NCBI GenBank assembly: GCA_013054445.1
Contig: JAAMPI010000192.1
Location: 1 to 53,528, forward strand
DNA from: Cudoniella acicularis
Lineage: Eukaryota; Ascomycota; Leotiomycetes; Helotiales; Helotiaceae
Length of the DNA stretch: 53,528 bases
Direction of reading: 5' to 3'
The notes under the pieces were generated by a model, which saw only the letters and a list, made by a program, of their open reading frames with translations, had not been told where the DNA came from and searched no databases. Positions 12,756 through 22,641 of the stretch are shown here, one piece after another. A program made the position numbers and the translations under genes. Each line of letters opens with the position of its first letter. Position 1 is the stretch's first letter.

Positions 12756-13189
12756 TAAAAGAGAAAGATAGAGTCTATCTTTTTAAAAAGAATATTAATA
12801 TTAAGCGACCTAGTAATAAACTAGATTATAAGAAGATCAGACTATATAAAATCAAGACTATTAAAAGACTATTAACGTTTAAATTAGCCCTATTAAAGAA
12901 TATAAACATATATCTAGTCTTCTATATATTTTTATTCGAGAAAGTATTATCTAGGATATTATATACGCCTTATATTAATATCTAACTAGTTAACCTAGAA
13001 TTTAAATATAAAGTTAATTAGATCTTAAGTTTTAGATAAGTTAGAGATAAGATTAAATATTTAATATAATAAAAGGATTATTTATAATTAAAAGACATTA
13101 AAAAAACTTAAAAGAATTTAATTAACTATCTTAAAAAGCTTATAGCGTTTTACTAGGAATTTAGGCGAAGTCTTAGGATCCCTAGCCTA

Positions 13190-13762
13190 ATTTATAGTTT
13201 AGGTTAATACTAAAGAGGTCGTTAGCGAGGCCGTTACCTAAGATAGCGTAGAGCTTACGCTATTACCTACTCTCTTCTTCTCTTTATTACTCTTTAATAT
13301 TTTGTTTTTTAGCTATCTTTATAATATCTAACTCGTTAAGATACTAGAGATTATAGGCAGACATCTTAGCCTCTTATTAGTTAAGAAACTATTACTATTT
13401 CTAAAGATAGAATATTTTAATAAAGGCCTTCTTCTCTTTAAGCTATAGCCGGTTCTATTAAATTATAATAGCCTTATAGTTAGTATTAGAGGGAACTTTA
13501 GACTCTTAGAGATTAGCTAGAGAAATCTTTATATTATAAGAAACCTTAGCTCTTATATACTTAGAATAATTTATACTCTTCTCTTTCTTTATAATATATT
13601 TCTAATTTTCTTTAATATAATAAGAATAGAGAGATATAATAATCCTAGTATTCTTGATATTATAGGTATAATTAAGACGCTCTTTAAGCTTTATCTAGGA
13701 CTATAATATTTTAATATAGTTATTTAAGTAGATAGAACTACGCTATGTCTAATAAGGGATAG
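13190..13762 (-). pseudogene. Antisense accessory ORF remnant in outer element
   Basis: Minus-strand homologue of the antisense frame at 4809-5480, in the same position between integrase and the 3' LTR and again opposite to gag-pol. It is more degraded than the inner version but keeps the Lys/Glu/Ile-rich pattern (for example the KENxKYIIKKE segment). The last bases before 13763 hold the purine tract of the element. Confidence 0.45.
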
Positions 13763-14197
13763 TATTACGAATCAGTATTACGTATAGACCTAGGCCTAAG
13801 GCTCGGCTACTACTAAATATAGATAGTATAAAGAACTAGGGTCTTAAGTCACGGGGATCATATAACGGGTTCTATGATTAGTCAGGTGATAGAGTCTAGG
13901 GCCGAAGCTTAACAGGAGGACCGATCGGTCCTTCGGCCTACTTAGGCGCCTACGGCCTATAGGGTTTAGCGATCTATATAAGTAGAGGGATTTCTTTACT
14001 AGATAAGAGCTTTATACTTAACTTACTTTAATAATCTTATATTATACTTTGATTATCCTTGCCTATAACGTACTAAGCTTCTACGTATAGTAACTACTAG
14101 AGATCACCTTGCCTATACTTCTATATTACTAATCCGACAGACACCCTACTTGTCTAATAGTAAAGGTTATTAGTTAAGTAGACCCGTATCCGTTATA
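13763..14197 (+). repeat. 3' LTR of outer gypsy element (LTR D)
   Basis: 435 bp from TATTACGAATCAG (TGTCACGAATCAAG in the other copies) to CCGTTATA. It pairs with LTR A. Differences from LTRs B and C are mostly transitions, plus small indels around 13850-13880. A TATA-like box (CTATATAAG) lies near 13973. Confidence 0.87.
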
Positions 14198-15660
14198 TTC
14201 TATTTAAGTAATAGCGAGTCTTATATTCTAATATTACTATTTAATGTCTTCTTTAATATTATTAGGTATTAAATATAGGCCTTCTATTTATACTAATAAA
14301 TCAGAGATTGTTTATATATTATAAAACTAAATTAAGTCTTAGAGATATAGTTATAGATCGACCTGTTATATACGAGTAGTTAACTCTATTAATAGGTTAA
14401 ATATAAACACTATAGTAGGGTTCTGTGTCACGTGCCGTGGCACGTGACTATATTCGTATATATAAGCTCTCTTTTTCTCTTCTTAGAGAGGGATAATAAC
14501 TACTCTTCTTAGATATTCGAGTCTTTTAGTTATTAGTTTCAAGTCTTTATTTTAATAGCCTCTTATCTTTCTATAATACTATATTAATCTTTATTAGTCC
14601 TTTGTCCTTTTTAGACTTTTTTTTTACCGGCCTAGCTTATCTTATCTATATCTATAGAACTAGGTTAAGTAGTATAAGAGAATACTATTAAAGTTATAAG
14701 AATAATTAGAGCTAATAGATTCTAGTTATTAATATTAAGATAATTTATTATACTTATTAAATTAGCTAGTCTTTAGATTGTTTAAGAATATCTTTATTCT
14801 TCTTCTTAATACCTCTCTTAGTTTACCCTTAATTATCTTATCTTTTTATATTAATAATAGTTCTTAGAGGCTATTATATTTAGCCTACGCCTTTTCCCTT
14901 CTATAAACGACGCTATAAAAGTTTTTATAGCTCTCTTAGGGTTATTTTAATATAAAGCTATAATATAGTTAAGATCTAAGAAATGTTTTAATGCTTTATT
15001 ATAAAGGCCTAATACTTTAAGAGATATAGACCTTTATAAAAATAAAATAAAATAAAGAAAGTCTTTTTCTATTAAGTCTTAATATTATTAATTTATATTA
15101 ATAGTATAATTAAGCTTAAGTATAGCTTTTTATTTTAATAGAATATAAGAAGATATAGCCTAAGATAAGGAGAAAAGATAATAGATTTAATATAATAAAT
15201 ATTTAATAGCTAATAAAAGAGTTATACTTAAAGAATAGCTTAAAGTATCTATATTAATAACTTATAGGCTAAAGTATCTCTAACTAAAGCCTTAGCTATA
15301 ATTTTCTTTTTTATTATACTATTAAAAAGATAGGCTATTTAATCTTCTCTAAAATAATATATAAACTTAAAGGTTTTATATAATTATTCTAATATATTTC
15401 TAGATTATTATAGTTTATATATAATATTAGATATATATAAAAGACTAGATACTTCTTTTAAAAAGGCTTTATAAATAATAAAATTATTCTTTAGATTAAT
15501 AACTTTTTAGATTAGCTATTTTATAGCTAACTAAGAACCTATTTTATTAAGACTAGAGCTTATAATACTCGTAGATTAATAATTCTTATAATAAACTAAG
15601 GCCTTTTAAATATTAGCTAAATAATATATTATAGCTAAAAAAGATATTTATTATAGACCT
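14198..15660. other. Degraded AT-rich repeat sequence, no gene
   Basis: Continues the TA-rich island beyond the outer element with stops in all frames. A second LTR-like promoter segment may lie at about 14424-14530: a CACGTG palindrome, then a TATATAAGCTCTC box and a pyrimidine-rich leader. The remainder shows long A/T runs and no domain I can read. Confidence 0.55.
14427..14448. repeat. Perfect palindrome with E-box cores
   Basis: GTCACGTGCC, two spacer bases GT, then GGCACGTGAC: 10-bp perfect inverted arms containing two CACGTG cores, about 10 bp upstream of a TATA-like box. It could be a promoter element of a degraded LTR of a second family. Confidence 0.6.
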
Positions 15661-15960
15661 AGTTTAACGCGTCCTACTTACCTAACGCGTCTGCCTTGCC
15701 TGNGACGCGTCCCCCTGACCCCTTATCACGTGCCNTCGCTTNGCGGAACTCANNTNCTNTATATAAGGCCNCTCCCGGGGCCACCTCTCTTCTTCTCTNC
15801 TTAGNTTAGTTTCTTCGAGAATANANCACCTTCTTNNAAATACGTCNCNACGTNACGTNAGGGCCNCTAGTGCCTTTNNAGAGCTNTAACAACTTTTATA
15901 CCTCCTAACAGGTTTAAACCCTGGCTGTCCTACTATAGTCTTCGACTTATAAAGGACGTA
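15661..15960 (+). repeat. LTR-like, non-degraded block with 22 ambiguous bases
   Basis: GC content rises abruptly here. Three ACGCGTC motifs (about 15666, 15685, 15705) precede a CACGTG core (15728), a TATATAAGG box (about 15760) and a pyrimidine-rich leader, as in a retrotransposon LTR promoter. Twenty-two N bases are scattered singly or in pairs from 15703 to 15886. That is not the pattern of a scaffold gap; it looks like ambiguous consensus calls in a collapsed multicopy repeat. No coding sequence is seen. Confidence 0.5.
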
Positions 15961-16756
15961 GAAAGGATAAATTAATTAATCAATCAATCAATCTCGGTCT
16001 TATAACATCCTCGTACCTCGGTCATCCACTTGACACAGGTTGCGCAACAGGAAAGCCTGCGAGCTAACACAATTATATATTAATTTAATTAACCTATGCT
16101 ATAACGTTCCTGTAAAGCATCGGTCTATAAATAAACCCCACCCCCTGGGATTTCGAAAAACATACCGCTCTAAATATATCAACCGCCGTTCGAAAGCGAT
16201 AAATATAGAAAAAATAATACATATGTGAGTGGAATTCGTTCATAACAATATCAATAATATATATTATTTTAAAAATAATAATCCGTATTGGCCTAAAAAC
16301 AACGATATGGCTGTTGAATCATGAAGTCTACAAACGGAAAAGGGGCGCCTCGTGTAAACCTAAGCGAATAGGGGGAGGGGCACCACCCCAGTGGTCCGGT
16401 TAACTATCGGTGACTACCGGAATTCCCGCGAGAATGCTTGCTTTTGGTGGAGCCACAATGGCCAAACCCATCGAAAACGGTTAGTTTGGTCGCTGGGCTG
16501 AGACTCCTATTGAACTTCTAGGATTTACGTTTGTTATGTTTAAGCCTCCACAAGACCGGGCGTCGTGATATGCTGAAGTGCGTGCTCAGCCGTTGTTAGC
16601 TCGACTAGCTGAAATCAGAAGGATAAGTCTCCCATACCCCAACTCTCAAATCCTCTTCTCTCTCATCTCATTCCTTGCATCCTCTTCCTTTGATTTCTCG
16701 AAGCATTTTTAACCCACTTGTCTTGTCGACTTTTATCTTGATTGATTAAACGCACC
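15961..16756. other. Intergenic, no gene seen
   Basis: Transition from the repeat island to ordinary sequence. It contains TTAATTAATCAATCAATCAATC at about 15970 and AT-rich patches to about 16270, then normal composition. The stretch from about 16560 to 16756 is CT-rich and is probably promoter and 5' UTR of the following gene. Confidence 0.6.
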
Positions 16757-17806
16757 ATGAAGTATTCATTGCCAAGCAGCGGGCTGTTGTTGCAGTTGGT
16801 CTTTCTCCTTGGCACAGCCTTGCGCACATTAGCTTTGGATGTTTCTCCTCCGCTAATCACGCCAGGAGTGTCGGTCAGGGACTTCGAGCTCAAAAACAGA
16901 GTAGCGACATCATGCAATAACGAAATCTGTGCCTCGGGTTATACTTGTACGGGACCCGTAAACGGTCTTGCTAAATGCTGCACAAGGTAATTCGCGTCCA
17001 TTTCCCGGCAGAGGTCGTCTTCTAACAGGGCATCAGTGGATCGAGCTGTGCTGTTATATCCATTTGTACTCCGTCCAGCGTTATTGCTTCGCTCAATTCG
17101 GGGATGCAAACTCTTTCAGGAAATACCAATGCCATCTACTGGTGAGTCTTCCCGACTGCGCACAATCTGCCCAACCTGACAGCTCTCTAGCACAGATTCG
17201 AGCAATCCGTACTGCAACACATATATATACCTGGCATATAATAGTGTGAGCCTCATTGGTTGCGACTCAGAGATTGCACTGGGCAGCAAAGTCACAATCA
17301 CCGACAGTTTCACCGCTTCATCTCCGTCCAGCACCTCTACTTTCACGATCACCCCTACCTCCACAACTCCATCCTCCACTATAACTACGACTGTACCTGC
17401 TTCAAGCTCCACCTCCACAAGTTCTTTGACCTCATCTTCAGCGACATCCACCCCTGCAGCTGGTCTCCCCACCGGAGCCATTGCTGGGATTGCAGTTGGT
17501 GCCGTGCTCGTGGGGCTCGCTATCATTGGCGCAGCTGTCTTTCTCATCATCAGCAACAGGAAGAAGGACACACCTGCCCCAACACCGGCTCCAGAAGCCT
17601 CTCAGCAATACCAGCAATCCTACCAACAACCGCAATCTCCAAGCCAAAACGCTTATAACTCATATGGAAATCCAGTTTCGCCTGTTGCCCCAGGAAGTCC
17701 TCCGCCGCAATGGAGCCCTGGTGCCGATCAGGCACAGCAGGGCTGGGGTGCACCTGCACCTGCACCTGGCCCATTTGTGAGTGAGATTGGACCTGGGAAG
17801 GACTAA
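16757..17806 (+). CDS. Secreted/single-pass Ser/Thr-rich membrane protein (Mid2-like architecture)
   Basis: Exons 16757-16986, 17037-17141 and 17191-17806 give 316 aa. Both introns are about 50 bp with GT...AG ends and CTAAC (17022) or CTGAC (17175) branch sites. The first ATG (16757) opens a clear signal peptide (hydrophobic LLLQLVFLLG, Ala-rich cut region near residue 25). A Cys-rich ectodomain follows with C-x4-C and CC motifs, then a Ser/Thr/Pro stretch (about residues 150-205, probably O-glycosylated), one transmembrane helix (about 207-232, Gly/Ala/Val-rich), a SNRKKD basic stop-transfer and a Pro/Gln-rich cytoplasmic tail. This layout is that of fungal wall-sensor-like or Mid2-type proteins, but no family domain is recognised, so the function is not assigned. 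Divergence from the MFS gene is ruled out: the two genes converge, 215 bp apart. Confidence 0.85.
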
Positions 17807-18021
17807 ACGTTGAACTAGAGTGCGAGACGAGTAGGATTAGACTTATGAGTAAATAATGAAATCACGGGCTTATGTATTTTCCGAAATGACAGCAAATGCT
17901 TATATTTAATAGTTTAACAGTCAAAACAATGCACAGGAACTCTCTTATAATATATTATGCATTCGGATGAGATCAAGATATATTTGTTCTCAAGTCGAAC
18001 TACAAGAAAGCTGGAACCACG

Positions 18022-19804
18022 TCACTCAGCATGTGTCCTAATATGAAACTTCTCCAGCAAATCATGCCTATGCCAGTAACTTCGGTACTTCTTTCCAAAC
18101 ACATACATTATCGGCAGCCCAGCCATGACTCCAAAGGCTGTGCCACCAAAAACGAAGAACACTTGCTGAGGTCCAGCTGTCGCAAGCCAGTTATTAATGA
18201 AATATGTGAACCCGTACAACAGAAAATTCTTGACAAGCATTCCCATAATGAAGATCTCGTTCGTCATCCCTCGGAATGCATCGAGCGCATAGGTAGATGT
18301 GGCAACCATCAAAGCCATCACACCAAAGAGCACGATGGCATGTATGGTGGCCGCAACGTAGTAACTGCCCGCATTTCCGGTAACGTATCCATAACCAAAT
18401 AGACCTGCCCCGCTGGCTACACCCATGAGCCCAACCAGGAGGCGGTATTCAGGCTCGTAGACGCCTTTGTTTTTATTCGTCATGAACATGATAATTGGAT
18501 CCGTAATCGCGCCGAAAAGTAGCATAGCGACGAGACCTCCTATGAACGGACCAATCGAAAGATATCCGATGGCGGCGGGTGACATGTTGTAAGGTGGGTA
18601 ACCAAATATTTGGGCGAGGACGAATGCAATAGCGACGAAGAGACCGACGAACCAACCCTGAAGAATTATGATATAAAAGACCGAGATGTTGAGGCAAACG
18701 GCAAATGGCGCAATGACGAGTTGAAAAAGGCCTTCGTCCGAATAGGAACCATCGAAAAGTTTCATGTTCTGCCAGAAAGTCTTCTTTTTCGGGATCGATC
18801 GCGTTGAGGTCGCCGTTTCAAGCTGTTGCACATCTCCTTCCCCTAATTTGTCATTGCGATGTTCAAGGGCTGACAATTCCCCGAAATTGACAGTCGTCAA
18901 TTCATCGATTTCGTAGAGCTGGTTGCGGTTATACGTGGTTTCAGGAACGAAAAAGATTTGGAGAATAGTTTGAAAACCCGAGATGGCTACGAAAATATGC
19001 AAGAGATATTTCCACCCTAAATTAGTTGTAATTGACCCGCACACGACCGAGGAGAGATTCGATACTCCTGCCAGGACGAAGGTAACGATTGAGGTATAGG
19101 CCCCGCGCTCATGGACGTAGAATAGATCGCCAATGACTACAAGCAGTAGTGATTCGTAAGTGCTCACAGAAAATCCTTGAATGACTCGACAAGCAAGTAG
19201 TTGATTATAGTTGGTAGATGTTGAGCCGATAATATTTCCAACTACTGCAGAAATAGAAGACAAAACGAACAAGGATCGTTTGCCATACTTTCGTGATAGG
19301 GCAGAGACGAATGGTGCCGTACAACCAACTACTAATAATTCTTCAAGAAGTTAGCACTATATTCTTTTGAGAGGGGACAGGGGACGGGGGCAGGAGCAGA
19401 GGGAGGTAAACATCTACTTGGGAGAGGGAATTGAGGGGAAGTGGCAAAGAAATAAATTGCTTACGGTAACCCGACAGGAGGGTGATATCTGTGATGGTGA
19501 CGTGAAGGTCCTCGGCCACAACTAGCAGACTCGCATTCAAAAGGGGGCCAAAGCAAGATGCGTAAAGTATTGTACCGAGCCCAGTGATGAGCATTATTGT
19601 CATCTTCCTCAACGGCGACCAGTTGAGTGGGTCGTTGGGGTCCTCGGAAGGCTGAGGTGTGAGAACGATATGAGAGTATTTGCCAGTGCCATGTTTGAGC
19701 TCCCCAGTAACGGTCTCGGAATGCGCGTTTTCTTCATTGAGGATGGCAGTTCCAGGAACCCGAGGAAGCTTGTGGTCATCAAGGACAAAGCCTGCGTTCG
19801 TCAT
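18022..19804 (-). CDS. Major facilitator superfamily transporter (fungal DHA1-like)
   Basis: Complement of exons 19465-19804 and 18022-19340, 552 aa. The 124-bp intron has GTAAGC, a CTAAC branch site and AAG; splicing restores GYQLLVVG at the second helix. An approximately 68-residue cytoplasmic N-terminus carries EDPNDPLNW (residues 54-62), the typical signature before helix 1 in fungal drug:H+ antiporter-type MFS proteins. Motif A appears as SRKYGKR (about 129-135) in the loop after helix 2. About 12 hydrophobic segments follow, with a central loop (around 260-300) rich in charged residues, which is normal for 12-helix MFS. Likely a plasma-membrane exporter or importer of a small organic compound; the substrate cannot be told from sequence. 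The start is the first ATG; upstream frames are closed. Confidence 0.93.
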
Positions 19805-21319
19805 GGTGGAAGCAGAGACCTAGGGAGTGTTGAATGAAAAGTTGGGTTCGATGGAGTGTGGATTTTCCGACTATATACGAAGAGCAGTACAAAACGTTTT
19901 TTATTGAAGAACCTATCCCGCAGCTCGCAGCCGCTATATTTCTTAAGTGAGATCTCGCTTTCCATTCCAAATACAAGGCAATTGTGCCCTGCATATAAGA
20001 CGTAGCGGGGTAAAACGGTTTGGAAGACATCGCTGAAGACCAAGCCAAGAGGTGGGGCTCGTGGGGCCTGTGACTACTGTTGGTTCAGTTCCACTGAAAT
20101 CAGCATAATATTTTTGGTGTTTTAAAAGAGGGGTATTGCAAGGTCGTGCTTGCATGCTTACGAAACAGCTAGTTGGGAAGGTGGAAGTTGACCCAGGGGA
20201 GTGGAAAGGAAGTCGAGCAAAAGCAGCAAAGAATGAACAATAGCCGTGAGCCAATGAAGATCGAGCGGCAGCTTGGAAGATAGATAATGCAATTTGAGAA
20301 AGATACCGCTGGGTGCAGAAATGCCGTTTAACGTGTATGTTTTTGCAATGCCAAGGCTGGGTATACAAGATGCAACAGGCCCCTGTGAACCCTTTCATAA
20401 TATCGATATGCACGTATTCCTCGACACCCGCAGGAGGGCTGCATAGTGGCTTTTCTGTTTTTTTTTATGACCTGGCAATATAGGCGGCTGGATGGCTTGA
20501 AAACAGCCCAATACAAGCGCCTTTCAAGCTGGACTTTTTCGATTTCAACACGACGGCAGTCGCGTTGTGGCGGCGCATTCAAATGAACTCGGAACAACCT
20601 CGACGCCGCCGAAGAATATAGGGAGGTGATTGATAAAGGGAAGCGGCCGGATGGCCTCTACCAAAAAGACGATATGCGGCAGTGGACGAAACCCGGCAGT
20701 CGGCCGACAAATGTGTTGTTGAGGACAGACATCGACATGGCCGGGCCACAGGAAGAATTACTTGCAGGTGTCAGCGCGCGATGTTACGTCGGCTACCGTG
20801 CACGGGGTATTTCCCGTTTAAAGGCCCTGGGACCCCTTAACCTCCGAGGAGGATACCGAGGTGCAAAAGATTCGAAAAGATAGGTTGCGTTCACCTGTGC
20901 TGACCATCGAGGAAGCTTCAGCAATGTAAGAAACCGAATTTAATGTTGTAAAGCGACACCACCATCCCACGCATCGGCAAGTCAGCCTCTAAGCAGGGTC
21001 ATCAAAAACACTTCAAAATAATCAAATAACTACTTGGAAAGACACTATTTAAATTACGCAGACAGCTAGAAAATTCCTGAAAGAGTTGTTGCGATTAATA
21101 ATTGGGCTGTAGTCTGGAGAGAAGTCGGCCAACATTTGAAGTGTTTTCCCGTTCCTACTAAGCCAGACGACTGGCCAGTTTGCGACTCGTGGATACCACT
21201 CGCTATACAAAGTAGAGTCAACTCACATACCCCAAAATAAGGAATTACCAAGAATTTCATCCTGAGTTATTATTTTTGCTGTGTATCAAAACCTCCAAAT
21301 ACCATATATCATCAAGATC
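19805..21319. other. Intergenic, no convincing gene
   Basis: About 1.5 kb upstream of the MFS gene. ORFs are short, overlapping and without coding bias. The part 20500-20880 is GC-richer, with several CGG triplets (for example 20645-20715) that could be sites for Zn2Cys6 regulators, but nothing decisive. The last few hundred bases are probably the 3' UTR of the next gene on the minus strand. Confidence 0.6.
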
Positions 21320-22641
21320 TCAATAATACGCCACCGTCCCAGCACTAAGATATCTCGCAATATTACCTGCATGCGTTTTCGCACAACGTGAAGAAATATA
21401 GTCGAGCCTAGTCACTTCTTCGTTGGTTTCAGGATATTTTCCATATTCATCTAACCATGAATGTATATTGGCTCGTTCGTAGAGTTTGCCGTCGTAAACT
21501 GAGCGGACGAGATCGACCCTTCAATAAAACCAGAAGTTAGCAAAAGCAAAGAAGGGGTACAGGATGAACTTACACAATCTCACAAGTCAATGAATAGCGT
21601 AACTCAGATGTGATAAAAGGCTCATTCTCAAAGAAAGTCTCTCCGACCCAAACCTTCGGCCGCTTGTCTTCAGCCAAGAAATTGTAAAAGAACCACGCTA
21701 GCCAACCATCAGTCCGATATCTCTTGCCAATGATTGACCGAGTGATGCAAGTTATCACCTCCTGAAGAAATATGGAGATAAGACTCGACAATCCGTTGGT
21801 ATCGGGTTCGGCTTCGCGGAGGAATCTACCAAATATTTCGTAAGATTGGTTCTGGCATCCTCGCAGGCATCACCAATAGTGTGCTGCTCCTTTAGTCTCT
21901 TCCATTTCACCTCGCCGGTGTCAAGTACCCGTACTATAAGCCATGAAGTTGGTGCTGTCATCAACGTTAAATAGAGATATCCCAGGGCAATGATGCAGTC
22001 GTCGAGCGAAGGTGGCCTCTCGTTACTTTGCAACTGTATTTAATCTTAATTAGCTTTAAGTACACATGTGGGGGAGAAAAGTGAGGTGAAAGGCAAAAGC
22101 AATACAAGCATACCTCAGTATCTCCAATGATTATTTCATCTTTGGCAGTGAGGAAAGAGGCTAGCAGGCTTTCAGCATTCCCTCGCAGCCGCCTGGATAG
22201 TTTCAGTGCCAGGGAAGCAGGCATACCTGAAGCTGTAGCGGAATCTATAATCCTTTTAACCAACTTGGAAAATTCTTCCGTGCGTTCTTTGGGAGGAGAA
22301 GAAAGCACCTCGCCAATGAAGAACGCGAAGCTTGTAGTAGCGGCTACCGCACTCGAAAATCGTGCACGCTGAGCTGCATTATCACTGGCACTAGGCCAAG
22401 TTTTGTATTTGTCAACTAGAAGACTTGCCGCTGCCTCTGTTGGCAGTGGCGACATTGCCGTGATTTGATCAGGCATGTACGCATTAAAGTCAATATCTCT
22501 TTGGCGAGATCTGAAGGTTGATTTGAGGAGCCGTTTACGTTCTTTTTTCAAATTTTTTTCGACGAGCTCATTGTATTCCTTAAATGCTAGGTCTACTAAG
22601 TTCATGTTCTCAGTACTCGTACTCGGAAGTGTTTGAGCCAT
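21320..22641 (-). CDS. Hypothetical fungal protein, four exons
   Basis: Complement of exons 22114-22641, 21830-22033, 21574-21761 and 21320-21518, 372 aa. Introns are 80, 68 and 55 bp; phases are consistent and splice signals are GTATGC/CAG, GTAGAT/CAG and GTAAGT/AAG, with a GCTAAC branch site in the last. The protein is mostly alpha-helical in appearance: a charged N-terminal KNLKKERKRLL segment (about residues 30-45), an Ala/Ser-rich helical middle, a hydrophobic stretch LGYLYLTLMTAP (just after the first splice junction), and a C-terminal helical part with TDGWLAWFFYNFL. I recognise no family. The second intron is the least certain join, since the sequence between 21762 and 21829 is also open in the downstream frame. 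Product and location unknown. Confidence 0.7.

Larger units (their letters stand above)
172..14197 (+). mobile_element. Outer Ty3/gypsy LTR retrotransposon, RIP-degraded and split by a nested copy
   Basis: The element is bounded by two direct LTRs (172-603 and 13763-14197). Its internal part is interrupted by a second copy at 4376-11088. Along the plus strand one can read gag (about 780-1560), an aspartic protease region (about 2440-2620), reverse transcriptase (about 3150-3560), RNase H (about 3860-4300), then after the insertion integrase (11089-11900). The order protease-RT-RNase H-integrase defines Ty3/gypsy. Every domain is crossed by many TAG/TAA stops where related elements have CAG, CAA or TGG, as expected from RIP. 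A purine tract (AATAAGGGATAG) precedes the 3' LTR. The flanking pentamers are CTTTA (167-171) and TTCTA (14198-14202); they differ only by C/T changes, so they may be a RIP-altered target duplication. The element is inactive. Confidence 0.9.

Noticed and set aside
16968..17249. ORF in a third frame across the first introns of the surface-protein gene
   Set aside because: Explained by intron read-through; correct splicing gives consistent phases and a Cys-rich ectodomain.
21755..21829. Exonic reading of 21762-21829 in the unknown four-exon gene
   Set aside because: The open frame there cannot be joined to the upstream exon without a stop; removing it as a 68-bp GT...CAG intron keeps both frames.
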